NCBI GenBank assembly: GCA_037445225.1
Contig: JBBIKW010000004.1
Location: forward strand, 185,090-249,089
Length of the DNA: 64,000 nucleotides
From: M3007 sp037445225
Lineage (GTDB): Bacteria > Bacteroidota > Bacteroidia > Chitinophagales > Saprospiraceae
Reading direction: 5' to 3'
A program made the position numbers and the translations under genes. Below the pieces are notes generated by a model. It made no database searches. It was not told the origin of the DNA and saw nothing but the letters and a program-made list of their open reading frames with translations. This document shows positions 1 through 7,648 of the stretch, piece by piece. The stretch's first letter is position 1, and each line of letters opens with the position of its first letter.

Positions 1-107
1 GACTAACTGCAGAAAACGCGGATAGCGGGAAAAAAAGAAAACATACCATCTTCGCTTCAGAATTGCAGGCTATCATTTTTTCTATCCAGAAACGTTTGTT
101 GTTATCT

Positions 108-980
108 ATGGCTGTTCTCATGCGAATTCTTTCCATCGCCGGGTTCTTTGCTATCGCACTTTTTATTACCACCGCTGCTGCGATACGCGGCCAGCAGCCG
201 GAATATGGTCAGTGCGGATACTATCCAGACGCCCACCACGGTAAAAAGACGGCGTCCGGAGAGATCTACGACAAGAACCAGCTTACTGCCGCCCATAAGA
301 GCCACCCTTTCGGCACCCTATTGCGCGTCACTCGTTTGGACAACAAAAAGTCGATAGAGGTTCGCGTCAACGACCGCGGGCCTTTCGTGGGCGGATACGT
401 CGTCGATATCTCGCGAAAAGCAGCCGAAGCCATTGGCCTAACCCGCGACGGCGTAGCCAAAGTGAAGGTGGAAGTGATCGGCACGGCAGGGGCTGCCGGT
501 AGCAAGGCGATAAAGGCCGCCGAGGTCTCCGCCTCCTCCACAAGCGCGAGTGTTGCCTCTGCTGGAGAAGCGGCCAGTAAGCTCGTCATCCCTGGACGTT
601 CCAGCCCTTCTGCTGCGCCTAGAACCTTAGCGCCCGCAACTTACAGCACTTCCTCCATCGTTAAACCGCAAACATCGGCGGCGCCCACCCTCCGGCAGAG
701 CGTGTCCGAAGTATACCAGATAGAGATTAAAACCGTGCCCTCTAAATCCTTCGGCCTCCAGCTGTCGGTACTCTCCTCTACGGAAAACCTCTTTCGCGAA
801 ATCAAAAAAGTTCAGGGCATTTGGCCGCAAAAAGTCATCATTGGCCATGAAAAGACGGGAAATACCACTACCTACAAGATACTCGTAGGGCCGTTTTCTT
901 CGCGAAAAGAAGCGGAAGCGCAGCAGAAGGTAGCCAAGCAGAAAGGATATCCCAAGACCTTCATCGTAGAGTTTATGTAA
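108..980 (+). CDS. RlpA-like double-psi barrel protein with SPOR domain
   Basis: Septal-ring lytic-transglycosylase-like protein of about 290 residues. The N-terminus (MAVLMRILSIAGFF...) is hydrophobic and looks like a signal peptide, so it probably acts in the periplasm. The RlpA double-psi beta-barrel follows, with GKKTASGEIYDKN, TAAHKSHPFGTLLRV and the family motif VNDRGPF. A low-complexity Ser/Ala/Thr linker leads to a C-terminal SPOR domain (FGLQLSVLSS to the end), a fold that binds denuded septal peptidoglycan. Where classic RlpA has ASYY this protein has QCGYY. The start at 108 is the first ATG that gives a normal signal peptide; an ATG at 120 is also possible, and the frame is open from a TTG at 63. 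Family assignment is firm; lytic activity is inferred. Confidence 0.9.
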   Translation: MAVLMRILSIAGFFAIALFITTAAAIRGQQPEYGQCGYYPDAHHGKKTASGEIYDKNQLTAAHKSHPFGTLLRVTRLDNKKSIEVRVNDRGPFVGGYVVDISRKAAEAIGLTRDGVAKVKVEVIGTAGAAGSKAIKAAEVSASSTSASVASAGEAASKLVIPGRSSPSAAPRTLAPATYSTSSIVKPQTSAAPTLRQSVSEVYQIEIKTVPSKSFGLQLSVLSSTENLFREIKKVQGIWPQKVIIGHEKTGNTTTYKILVGPFSSRKEAEAQQKVAKQKGYPKTFIVEFM

Positions 981-996
981 GAGCTGTCGGCTTTCG

Positions 997-1037
997 AAAA
1001 AATAGGGCCGGACGGAGAAACCCTCGTCCGGCCCTAT
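997..1037 (-). terminator. Intrinsic terminator of the IscA-type gene
   Basis: A 13-bp perfect stem (1002-1014 with 1025-1037) has a 10-base loop. Read on the minus strand it is followed by a T run (997-1002), so it fits termination of the minus-strand Fe-S gene ending at 1065. On the plus strand no T run follows, so it is a weaker terminator for the rlpA-like gene. Confidence 0.7.
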
Positions 1038-1064
1038 TGCCAAAGCAAGCGGCCAACTTATCGC

Positions 1065-1433
1065 TCAAGCGGAGAAGGAGGTGCCGCAACCGCAGGTAGA
1101 AGTGGCATTCGGATTGTTAAACTTAAAACCTCGGTTGTCTAAACCATTGACAAAATCGATCTCCATGCCCAACAAATAAATGGCGTGGGCGCGGTTCATC
1201 AGCACTTTTATGCCGTCGACTTCAAAAACATCGTCGCCTTCTTGAGGTAAGTCAAACCCTAAGATGTAGGAAAAGCCAGAACATCCGCCACCCTTAACGC
1301 CTACCCGAAGACCGTACTCTTCGGGAATGTTTTCCTCCCGGCGGATGACGGCCAATTGTTCTAACGCACCCGGCGTAAGGCGAATAGGCGGAGCAACGTC
1401 AGCAGTGCTTTCTCGCTTGTTTTCCATGGACAC
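1065..1433 (-). CDS. IscA/ErpA-type iron-sulfur assembly protein (HesB family)
   Basis: A-type iron-sulfur carrier of 122 residues that passes clusters to apo-proteins in the cytoplasm. The three conserved Cys are present: one in GGGCSGFSY near the middle and two in the C-terminal CGCGTSF. The family's LTPGALEQL start region is also present. The N-terminal ~15 residues are an unconserved extension. The gene stands alone; no iscS, iscU or suf genes are visible nearby. A TACCTTTG -7 box lies 19 bases before the ATG. Whether it is IscA, SufA or ErpA cannot be told from sequence alone. Confidence 0.93.
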   Translation of the reverse strand: MSMENKRESTADVAPPIRLTPGALEQLAVIRREENIPEEYGLRVGVKGGGCSGFSYILGFDLPQEGDDVFEVDGIKVLMNRAHAIYLLGMEIDFVNGLDNRGFKFNNPNATSTCGCGTSFSA

Positions 1434-1451
1434 GAGATGTGTTTAGTGGAG

Positions 1452-1459
1452 CAAAGGTA
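1452..1459 (-). promoter_or_regulatory. Bacteroidota -7 box for the IscA-type gene
   Basis: TACCTTTG on the minus strand matches the Bacteroidota TAnnTTTG consensus. It lies 19 bases upstream of the ATG at 1433. No clear -33 TTG is visible. Confidence 0.45.
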
Positions 1460-1512
1460 AATACTTTCTATATAACAGCCTTGCACAGCGAATGTTGCGC
1501 TAGCGATAGGCA

Positions 1513-1539
1513 TTGTCGTCGAACATTCGCATACCTTTG
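1513..1539 (+). promoter_or_regulatory. Promoter of the 174-aa membrane protein gene
   Basis: TTG (1513-1515) and TACCTTTG (1532-1539) are separated by 16 bases and lie about 32 bases before the ATG at 1571. It is divergent from the IscA-type promoter, so the two genes share about 140 bp of control region. Confidence 0.45.
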
Positions 1540-1570
1540 CCGGCCCGTTCTTTACTTTGCGCCAGAAGAC

Positions 1571-2095
1571 ATGAGTTTTTTCCTCGAGATACTTAAGCTG
1601 ACCCTACCGGCCCTAGTGGTGTTTTTCACCGTGTACTTCATGCTAAAACTCCTTTTGGAGGAGCGGCAACGACACGATGCTGCTCTGTTGCGCCAGAACG
1701 CACAGAAAGTAACCCTACCCCTGCGCCTTCAAGCCTACGAGCGCCTGACGCTGCTGTGCGAGCGCACCGCCATACCCAACGTCCTGTTGCGAGTACGCAC
1801 CCCAGGGATGACAGCCGGACAGCTCACCAACGCTTTGCTCATCGCCATCCATCAGGAATTCGACCACAACACCTCTCAGCAGCTATATGTCTCGGATACG
1901 CTGTGGCGCATCATCTCGACTGCTCGCCAACAGACCCTCACCCTCATTACGCAAGCAGCAGAAGGGCTCGACCCACAAGCTAGCGACGAAGCCCTTGTAC
2001 AGCGCCTCTTCGCTATGTTAGAAGTCCAAGGGGAGCCCACTCCTCTACAGCAGGCCATTATTGCCATACGAACCGAGGCCGGGCAACTTTTTTAA
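1571..2095 (+). CDS. Conserved Bacteroidota membrane-anchored protein of unknown function
   Basis: About 174 residues. One N-terminal membrane segment (ILKLTLPALVVFFTVYFMLKLL, residues ~5-27) precedes a soluble helical domain rich in Leu, Gln and Arg (RLQAYERLTLLCERTAIPNVLLRV...). It resembles a conserved Bacteroidota family that I recall as DUF7935; that name is from memory. No catalytic motif is visible. The frame is open back to 1439, but the ATG at 1571 is chosen because it directly precedes the membrane segment and lies 32 bases after a good -7 box. It probably sits in the inner membrane with a cytosolic tail. Confidence 0.7.
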   Translation: MSFFLEILKLTLPALVVFFTVYFMLKLLLEERQRHDAALLRQNAQKVTLPLRLQAYERLTLLCERTAIPNVLLRVRTPGMTAGQLTNALLIAIHQEFDHNTSQQLYVSDTLWRIISTARQQTLTLITQAAEGLDPQASDEALVQRLFAMLEVQGEPTPLQQAIIAIRTEAGQLF

Positions 2096-2648
2096 GCAAA
2101 AGAACCGCCCAAACGCTATCTTTTACAGCAGGAAGCAGTCCTACACTGCTGATTGTCATAGCATTTATGCCTCATATACAAAACAAAACTTCTACATGAG
2201 CTCGACATTTCCTGCGACATGCCGCTCTGGAACCGCTCCAGTTTTACTGATTCCGGAAGCGCCCTTTCTATAAGCATACGACATCCCGCCTTACTTTGCC
2301 AAAGCAGCCCTTTTGAAGGGCACAGATACAACCTATTGGCAATCAAGGCAAACAAAAATTGTTTCGCCTAAAATACTGAAATCCAACTTTTTTTTAACAA
2401 AAAGTATTAGCCCTACAAACATATGCCCTAAAGTGTCGGCCCCATTCAAGGTAGGGTGATTACACTTCTGATTGTCAAGCGACTGAGCATTGGGAGCGAA
2501 AAAGCGAAAAATTTTTCGTCGAAAAATGGTCGCCAGATTTCCAGTTTACTCCTCACTTGCACAATCTTTGTCTTCCCTTCCGAGAGTTATAGCACTGACA
2601 AAGACAACGACGGGAAACTCCCTCCAACGCTGAAAAGCTATCAGGCCT
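2096..2648. other. 553-bp gap upstream of dnaA
   Basis: No convincing gene. The stretch is AT-richer than its neighbours and holds a perfect 8-bp inverted repeat ATTTTTCG-T-CGAAAAAT at 2511-2527. I found no TTATCCACA-type DnaA box, so there is no direct evidence that this is an origin. A near -7 match (TTACTTTG) occurs near 2297. The gap presumably holds the dnaA promoter, but I cannot place it. Confidence 0.4.
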
Positions 2649-4067
2649 ATGTCAAGCAACTGCCAGATGGTGTGGGATCGCTGTCTGCACATCATTAAGA
2701 AGAACGTTCCGCCACAGAGCTATCAGACATGGTTTGAACCCATTCGTCCGATGGGCTTGGAAAATTCGGTATTGACCATTGCCGTTCCCAACAAGCTCTA
2801 CTATGAGTGGCTGGAAGAGAATTTCGTTCAAGTGCTGCGCACCAGCATTCACCAGGTGCTGGGTGAAGATGGACGGTTGCGCTATTGCATCTTGGGCAAT
2901 GGCTCGGAGACAACGCCTTTTGCCTTGTCTGGCAACGGCGATGAGCGCGCCTCGACAGGGATGCCCAATTTCTTAGATATCGAAAAAATACGAGACCCGC
3001 GCATTATCCCGGGCATTCGCCGCGACCCAGTCAATTCTAACCTCAACCCCCGCTACACGCTGGCCAACTTTATCGAAGGCGACTGCAACCGCTTGGCGCG
3101 CAATGCCGGCATTGCGGTAGCCAAAAAACCTGGAGGGACTTCGTTCAACCCGCTCTTTATCTTCGGTGCTGTCGGCTTAGGCAAAACGCATTTGGCCCAA
3201 GCCATAGGCAACGAGATTGCACAGCAATACCCGGAAAAACGAGTGCTGTACACTTCCACAGAGGAATTCAGCAATCAACTCATCCAAGGCATCAAGCGAA
3301 ACGACGTCAATACCTTCGTCAATTTCTACGCCACTCTGGATGTCTTTATCCTGGATGACATCCAATTCCTGAGCGGCAAGCAGAAAATACAGGATATCTT
3401 CTTCTTCCTTTTCAACCAGCTCCACCAAAGCGGCCGGCAGATCATCCTCACTTCTGACCGCGCCCCGCGCGACTTAGAGGGCATCCAAGACCGCCTCATC
3501 TCGCGCTTCAAATGGGGGCTGAGCGCCGACCTACAGGCGCCAGACTTGGAGACGCGTATGGCCATCCTCAGCGTCAAGTTCGAGGACGCAGGCATACAGG
3601 TGAGCCGAGAGGTGTTAGAGTACATTTGCTACAACATCAAGGAAAATATCCGCGATTTAGAAGGTGTTATGGTCAACTTGTTGGCTCAGAACACCTTTAT
3701 GAAGCGGCAAATAGATCTCCACTCGGCCAAAGCCGCCATCCGAAACTTTATCCAATCGCCGCAGCGCGGCATCACCATAGAGGCCATCCAGCGCTTAGTA
3801 GCCGAGCACTTCCAGATTCCCGTAGAGCACTTGTCTCAGAAAACGCGCAAGCGCAATATTGTTGTGCCACGCCAAGTAGCCATATACCTATGCAAGGAAA
3901 TGACCAAGCACTCGCTTAAAGCTATCGGCAAGGCTTTTGGTGGTCGCGACCACACCACGGTGCTGTATTCCCACCAAACGGTGAGAGACATGATGGATAC
4001 TGATGCGAACTTTCGCGCTACGATGGAATTGCTGGAAAAAAAGATCCGCATGAGTCTATTAGGGTAA
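2649..4067 (+). CDS. dnaA: Chromosomal replication initiator protein DnaA
   Basis: Replication initiator ATPase of 472 residues, a normal length. Domain I is recognisable at the start (MVWDRCLHIIKKNV, QSYQTWF). Domain III has Walker A GAVGLGKT at ~173-180 and Walker B DVFILDDIQF at ~231-240, with the arginine-rich RLISRFKWGL sensor region after it. Domain IV ends with the DnaA box-binding signature GGRDHTTVLYSH. The ATG at 2649 is the most upstream in frame and places the conserved domain I Trp within the first 10 residues, as usual. The neighbours are not replication genes (no dnaN or recF follows). Identification is secure. Confidence 0.98.
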   Translation: MSSNCQMVWDRCLHIIKKNVPPQSYQTWFEPIRPMGLENSVLTIAVPNKLYYEWLEENFVQVLRTSIHQVLGEDGRLRYCILGNGSETTPFALSGNGDERASTGMPNFLDIEKIRDPRIIPGIRRDPVNSNLNPRYTLANFIEGDCNRLARNAGIAVAKKPGGTSFNPLFIFGAVGLGKTHLAQAIGNEIAQQYPEKRVLYTSTEEFSNQLIQGIKRNDVNTFVNFYATLDVFILDDIQFLSGKQKIQDIFFFLFNQLHQSGRQIILTSDRAPRDLEGIQDRLISRFKWGLSADLQAPDLETRMAILSVKFEDAGIQVSREVLEYICYNIKENIRDLEGVMVNLLAQNTFMKRQIDLHSAKAAIRNFIQSPQRGITIEAIQRLVAEHFQIPVEHLSQKTRKRNIVVPRQVAIYLCKEMTKHSLKAIGKAFGGRDHTTVLYSHQTVRDMMDTDANFRATMELLEKKIRMSLLG

Positions 4068-4103
4068 GGCTGCGCAGCGATGGAAAAAAAACGTTCGGAA
4101 AAC

Positions 4104-4135
4104 TTGCACGGGCTATGGCTTCCTGCGTACCTTTG
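4104..4135 (+). promoter_or_regulatory. Promoter of the tRNA-Ser/tRNA-Pro pair
   Basis: TTG (4104-4106), a 21-base spacer and TACCTTTG (4128-4135) match the Bacteroidota -33/-7 pattern. The box ends 23 bases before the first tRNA base. Confidence 0.6.
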
Positions 4136-4158
4136 CATCTGCTTTAAGCCATAGGCTT

Positions 4159-4248
4159 GGATGGGTGGGTGAGTGGCTTAAACCAACGGTTTGCTAAACC
4201 GTCGTACGGGGTAAACTCGTACCGCGGGTTCGAATCCCGCCCCATCCG
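4159..4248 (+). tRNA. tRNA-Ser, anticodon GCU
   Basis: A 90-nt cloverleaf with acceptor stem GGATGGG/CCCATCC, anticodon loop TTGCTAA (anticodon GCT), a long variable arm typical of class II tRNA-Ser, and a T arm GCGGG-TTCGAAT-CCCGC. The discriminator base is G. The 3' CCA is not encoded. Confidence 0.95.
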
Positions 4249-4266
4249 CTTCTTCATTGAGGTCAT

Positions 4267-4340
4267 CGGGATGTAGCGCAGTCCGGTAGCGCACCTGCTT
4301 TGGGAGCAGGGGGTCCCAGGTTCGAATCCTGGTATCCCGA
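4267..4340 (+). tRNA. tRNA-Pro, anticodon UGG
   Basis: A 74-nt cloverleaf with acceptor stem CGGGATG/TATCCCG, D arm with AGTCCGGTAGC, anticodon loop TTTGGGA (anticodon TGG), and T arm around GGTTCGAATCC. The discriminator is A. CCA is not encoded. It lies 18 bases after tRNA-Ser and is probably co-transcribed with it. Confidence 0.95.
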
Positions 4341-4342
4341 CG

Positions 4343-4374
4343 AAAAAGCCCGCAGAAGCAGCGGGCTTTTTTTT
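4343..4374 (+). terminator. Terminator of the tRNA operon
   Basis: A GCCCGC/GCGGGC stem (extended by A-T pairs) with a 7-base loop is followed by eight T. It begins two bases after the tRNA-Pro end. Read in reverse it also has a T run from the A tract, so it may serve the convergent permease gene. Confidence 0.85.
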
Positions 4375-4388
4375 ATGTCCGCTGCGCT

Positions 4389-5414
4389 CTAAGTGGTCCG
4401 ACCGCGTTGGCCGAACTCGCGCCCATAGATGCGCACCGCTAGGAGGAAGAGTGCAATGAGGATGGGCCCAAACACTAAGCCGATAAAACCAAACAGCTGT
4501 ATACCGGCGATAAAGCCGAACAAGGTGATGAGCGGATGCGTTTCGCCCAAGCGTTGCTGCAGCCACATTCGGCTGAGGTTATCTACTGAGCCGATGACAA
4601 CAAAACCGTAAATAAAGACGGCTAAGGCCTTTTCCGGAGCTCCCTCAGCCAACAGGTATGCCGACAGGGGCACGTAGGCCAGCGCCACCCCTACCACCGG
4701 CAGCATGCCGGCAATACAGGTGAGCGCAAACCAGGCCCACAAATACGGCACCCCTATCAACCAATAAAAAAGCCCGCCGGCAATCCCTTGGATCAGGCCG
4801 GTGAGCGGAATGCCCACAGCGTTGCTAAAGACTAAGGCGTTGAGGCGCTCCTTGAATTCCGACACATTGCTCTTGCTGAAGGGCAACCATTGGTAAAACG
4901 CCTTTTCAAGGCGGTGGTGGTTCACCAACATGTAGTAGAGAACAAAGGCCGTGAGTAAGACCAACACAGCACTCTCTATTGTCGCCGTCAGCAAAATCTG
5001 GGCCTGCTTACTCAACCATCCCGCAACTGCTTGAACATTCTCAGGAGTGATGATGTTGAGATGATACTCCTGCTGGTAATACCTCACTAATCCCTGTAGG
5101 CTGTCTACGATGTCCTGCGAGTGCTGGAGAACCGACAACAAAGGCTCTCGTACCATCTGCACCAAGAGGTAAAGCAGCCCGCCCAAAGCCGCAGCAGATA
5201 GGAGTACGATAAAGAGTGCGGCCAAGATCGTCGGCCAACGCTTTCGCTCCGTTAGCCAAACCATCAGAGGCAACAGGAGCACGTATAAGGTATAGGCGCC
5301 CAAAAAAGCCGGCAAATAGGTGCGCAGCGTAAAAAAGATGAGGCCAGCTACACCTGTCAGGAGCAGCAAGAGCGCCACCTGGCGCAGTAAAAGGTTGGGT
5401 ATGCGGGTCATCAT
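4389..5414 (-). CDS. AI-2E family transporter (PerM/DUF20-type permease)
   Basis: Polytopic inner-membrane protein of about 341 residues. It has the family layout: two N-terminal helices (LLLRQVALLLLLTGVAGLIFF; LGAYTLYVLLLPLMVWL), a third (ILAALFIVLLSAAALGGLLYL), a soluble amphipathic segment, then a C-terminal bundle containing the motif region PLTGLIQGIAGGLFYWLIG and GMLPVVGVALAYVPLSAYLL. The family includes TqsA (AI-2 export) and other exporters, so the substrate is unknown. The frame is open to 5630, but that would run through the next gene. The ATG at 5414 (or 5411) starts just before the first helix and follows the upstream gene's stop at 5443 by 28 bases, suggesting co-transcription. 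Confidence 0.88.
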   Translation of the reverse strand: MMTRIPNLLLRQVALLLLLTGVAGLIFFTLRTYLPAFLGAYTLYVLLLPLMVWLTERKRWPTILAALFIVLLSAAALGGLLYLLVQMVREPLLSVLQHSQDIVDSLQGLVRYYQQEYHLNIITPENVQAVAGWLSKQAQILLTATIESAVLVLLTAFVLYYMLVNHHRLEKAFYQWLPFSKSNVSEFKERLNALVFSNAVGIPLTGLIQGIAGGLFYWLIGVPYLWAWFALTCIAGMLPVVGVALAYVPLSAYLLAEGAPEKALAVFIYGFVVIGSVDNLSRMWLQQRLGETHPLITLFGFIAGIQLFGFIGLVFGPILIALFLLAVRIYGREFGQRGRTT

Positions 5415-5442
5415 AGCCCCGAAAGGTACAAAACCGCCGTTT

Positions 5443-6090
5443 TTAACTGGGAATACCCATCGGACGGCTATCGACGCCGGCAAATGCGTTTGGATGGTGC
5501 CGAATAAGCGCCTGCATCTGGGATCGCACTTGCGGCCAATCTGGCGCCACGATGCTGTATATAGCGGAGTCGCGGGTAGAGCTGTCCGAACAGAGCCGAT
5601 CGCAGCGCAGGATCCCTTCGAAGACGGCACCCATCTTCTCTAAGGCGTAGCGCGATCGAAGATTGTCGGGAGCCGTCCGAAACTGCACGCGTATGAGGTG
5701 CAATTCTTCAAAGCAGTATTCCAACAGGAGTCGCTTGCTTTCCGTATTGATGCCGCACCCCCAGTAGTCGGGATGCAACCACGAGCCCGTCTCCACTTGT
5801 CGATGCCGAACGCACCAACTGTGCAGACGCGTGTAGCCCATTACCGTGCCTCGCGCTCGGCAACAAACGACATAAGGTTGGTGCTGACGCGTTCGGCTCA
5901 AATGCAAGGCCTCTTCCAGATATCTCCGATGCTCCTGCTCATCGGCGCGATGGTAAAGGGTATGTTCCCAAATCCTGGGGTCTTTGCCCAGCTCCACTAA
6001 GGCATCTACGTGCTCAGCCCGCAGCGGTACCAACGCCACCCGCTCTCCGTAGAGCGCGGCATAGGCAATAGGCGGCAAGGGCGGAAACAT
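5443..6090 (-). CDS. GNAT N-acetyltransferase, RimJ/RimL-like
   Basis: Acetyl-CoA-dependent N-acetyltransferase of about 215 residues. The N-terminus (GERVALVPLRAEHVDALVELG) and the later segment LIRVQFRTAPDNLRSRYALEKMGA are the hallmarks of the RimJ/RimL/Acetyltransf_3 group, which acetylates ribosomal protein N-termini or small amines. The acetyl-CoA loop region (WLHPDYWGCGINTE) is in its usual place. An ATG at 6090 is preferred; a GTG at 6132 would add 14 residues. The substrate is unknown. It probably forms an operon with the downstream AI-2E-type permease. Confidence 0.88.
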   Translation of the reverse strand: MFPPLPPIAYAALYGERVALVPLRAEHVDALVELGKDPRIWEHTLYHRADEQEHRRYLEEALHLSRTRQHQPYVVCCRARGTVMGYTRLHSWCVRHRQVETGSWLHPDYWGCGINTESKRLLLEYCFEELHLIRVQFRTAPDNLRSRYALEKMGAVFEGILRCDRLCSDSSTRDSAIYSIVAPDWPQVRSQMQALIRHHPNAFAGVDSRPMGIPS

Positions 6091-6189
6091 ACGGTGTGGA
6101 GCAAATTCACCTACAAACTTCTGTGCTCCCACCGAAAGAGGTGTAAACCTTCCGTTAGCAAATGGTTAAGCCTGTTGAAACCTCCTTTC

Positions 6190-7548
6190 TTAGGGTCTTT
6201 CGTTGGGCACTGGCGCAGCTGCTGAAACCTCTGCCGTAGCCTCAACGGAGTGAGTAGCCAACAATTTCAGCAGGCGATCGCGCTCCTTTTGGAAAGCGGC
6301 TAAGAGCGCTCCGGAGATCGGCTGCGGCTGCGGCAGATGGAGCCGCAAGTGATCCACCTGCCGGCCATTTTTCCAAAACCGAAAGCACACGTGGGGCCCC
6401 GTTGCCAAACCCGTAGCGCCTACATAGCCAATAGTTTGTCCCTGAACTACTCGTGCCCCTGGGCGGATGCCGCGAGCAAAGCCGCTCATATGCAGGTATT
6501 GGGTTTCATATACCTTGTCGTGGCGAATACGCACGTATTTGCCGTTCCCGCCGCGCTGAGTCGCCTCCACCACGATGCCGTCGGCCACAGCGATAATGGG
6601 GGTGCCGTGTGGCGCGGCATAGTCCGTGCCGAAGTGGGGGCGGCGGTAACCCAGAATGGGATGCAGGCGGTTCATACTAAATCGGCTGGAGATACGGCTG
6701 TATTTAACCGGAGCCTTCAAGAAAGCCTTTCGCGCGGGCCGCCCGTCGTAGTCGTAGTACGCTACCTTGCCGTCTTCCGTTTGAAATCGAAAGGCGTAGT
6801 AGGATTTCCCGTCGCGCTCATAGACTGCTGCTAAGATGCTGCCTGCGCCTACCGGTTGCCCCTCCACCGAATTTTGCTCGTAGAGCACCTGAAAGCGATC
6901 GCCTACCTTTTGGCGATAAAAATCGACGGACGCTGCCAGCACGTCGATCATGGCATCGGCCAAATATTCGTTCAAGCCGGCCTCCGAAAGCGCTTGCCAC
7001 AGGTTTGTCTTAATCTCGCCAGCGGCGGCGCGCTGCTGAACCGACACCGGTCGCTTGATCACCTCTACACAGGGCTGGTCATACAGATGAAAAACGACGT
7101 ATTCGTACGGAGAGGGTTCATACACCATGAAGCGGGGAAGATGCTCGTCGCCCTTGGTACGGCACAGAAAATACAGGGATTTACCGATGCGCAGCGCTGA
7201 GGGCGCCCAAACACCCTTCGCGTTTTCGGCGATGGAGGCTATCTGTTCGGCTGAAAATCCTTTTCGTAAGAGCAAGGAACCTAGCGCATCTCCGCGCTGC
7301 AACACATACTCCTCTACAGCAAACTGGACGAGTGGAAATCCCCACCGCGTGTCGGCCGCACTTGGCGCTTCCGCAGCGCGCTCTGCCAACGCCAAGGCTG
7401 CGGCGTTTCCCTGAAGGTGAGAGCGCCACGTGAGGGCTAAGAGTATGCTGGCTAAGAGCAGTAATCCCGAAGTAGGCCAATTCAAAAAGAGGGAGAAGAT
7501 AAAAGTCGGCTGTCGTTGCTCCGATGTCTTTGACTCGTTTGTTTCCAC
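6190..7548 (-). CDS. M23-family peptidoglycan metallopeptidase
   Basis: Membrane-anchored M23 (LytM-type) endopeptidase. A single N-terminal membrane helix (TSGLLLLASILLALTW) precedes a LysM/OapA-like domain (EEYVLQRGDALGSLLLRKGF) and a Csd3-like middle region, then the M23 domain with zinc motif HFGTD, YLHMSGF and GPHVCFRFWKNG. In place of the usual H-x-H the last motif is H-V-C, so the third zinc ligand would be Cys. The start is uncertain. A GTG at 7548 lies about 45 bases below a TATTTTTG box, while an ATG at 7650 would overlap the divergent gene's ATG. Expected to cut cell-wall cross-links in the periplasm. Confidence 0.88.
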   Translation of the reverse strand: METNESKTSEQRQPTFIFSLFLNWPTSGLLLLASILLALTWRSHLQGNAAALALAERAAEAPSAADTRWGFPLVQFAVEEYVLQRGDALGSLLLRKGFSAEQIASIAENAKGVWAPSALRIGKSLYFLCRTKGDEHLPRFMVYEPSPYEYVVFHLYDQPCVEVIKRPVSVQQRAAAGEIKTNLWQALSEAGLNEYLADAMIDVLAASVDFYRQKVGDRFQVLYEQNSVEGQPVGAGSILAAVYERDGKSYYAFRFQTEDGKVAYYDYDGRPARKAFLKAPVKYSRISSRFSMNRLHPILGYRRPHFGTDYAAPHGTPIIAVADGIVVEATQRGGNGKYVRIRHDKVYETQYLHMSGFARGIRPGARVVQGQTIGYVGATGLATGPHVCFRFWKNGRQVDHLRLHLPQPQPISGALLAAFQKERDRLLKLLATHSVEATAEVSAAAPVPNERP

Positions 7549-7593
7549 AGAAAGGGTCGGTTTAGCGATCCAAATAAGACTAAAGGTATGCGG

Positions 7594-7601
7594 CAAAAAT
7601 A
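7594..7601 (-). promoter_or_regulatory. -7 box candidate for the M23 peptidase gene
   Basis: TATTTTTG on the minus strand matches TAnnTTTG. If used, the M23 start must lie downstream of it, which favours the GTG at 7548 over the ATG at 7650. No -33 TTG is apparent. Confidence 0.3.
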
Positions 7602-7648
7602 GGATGCTCTTCGAACTTTGTCTCCCTTTAGCTCTTTTTTGTATCGAC

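Noticed and set aside
2096..2648. Possible replication origin next to dnaA
   Set aside because: No cluster of DnaA boxes could be found and GC skew could not be computed by eye, so I only describe the gap.
2456..2698. Open frame upstream of and overlapping dnaA
   Set aside because: It runs out of frame into dnaA and begins at a GTG. Its composition is not protein-like and it covers the presumed dnaA control region.
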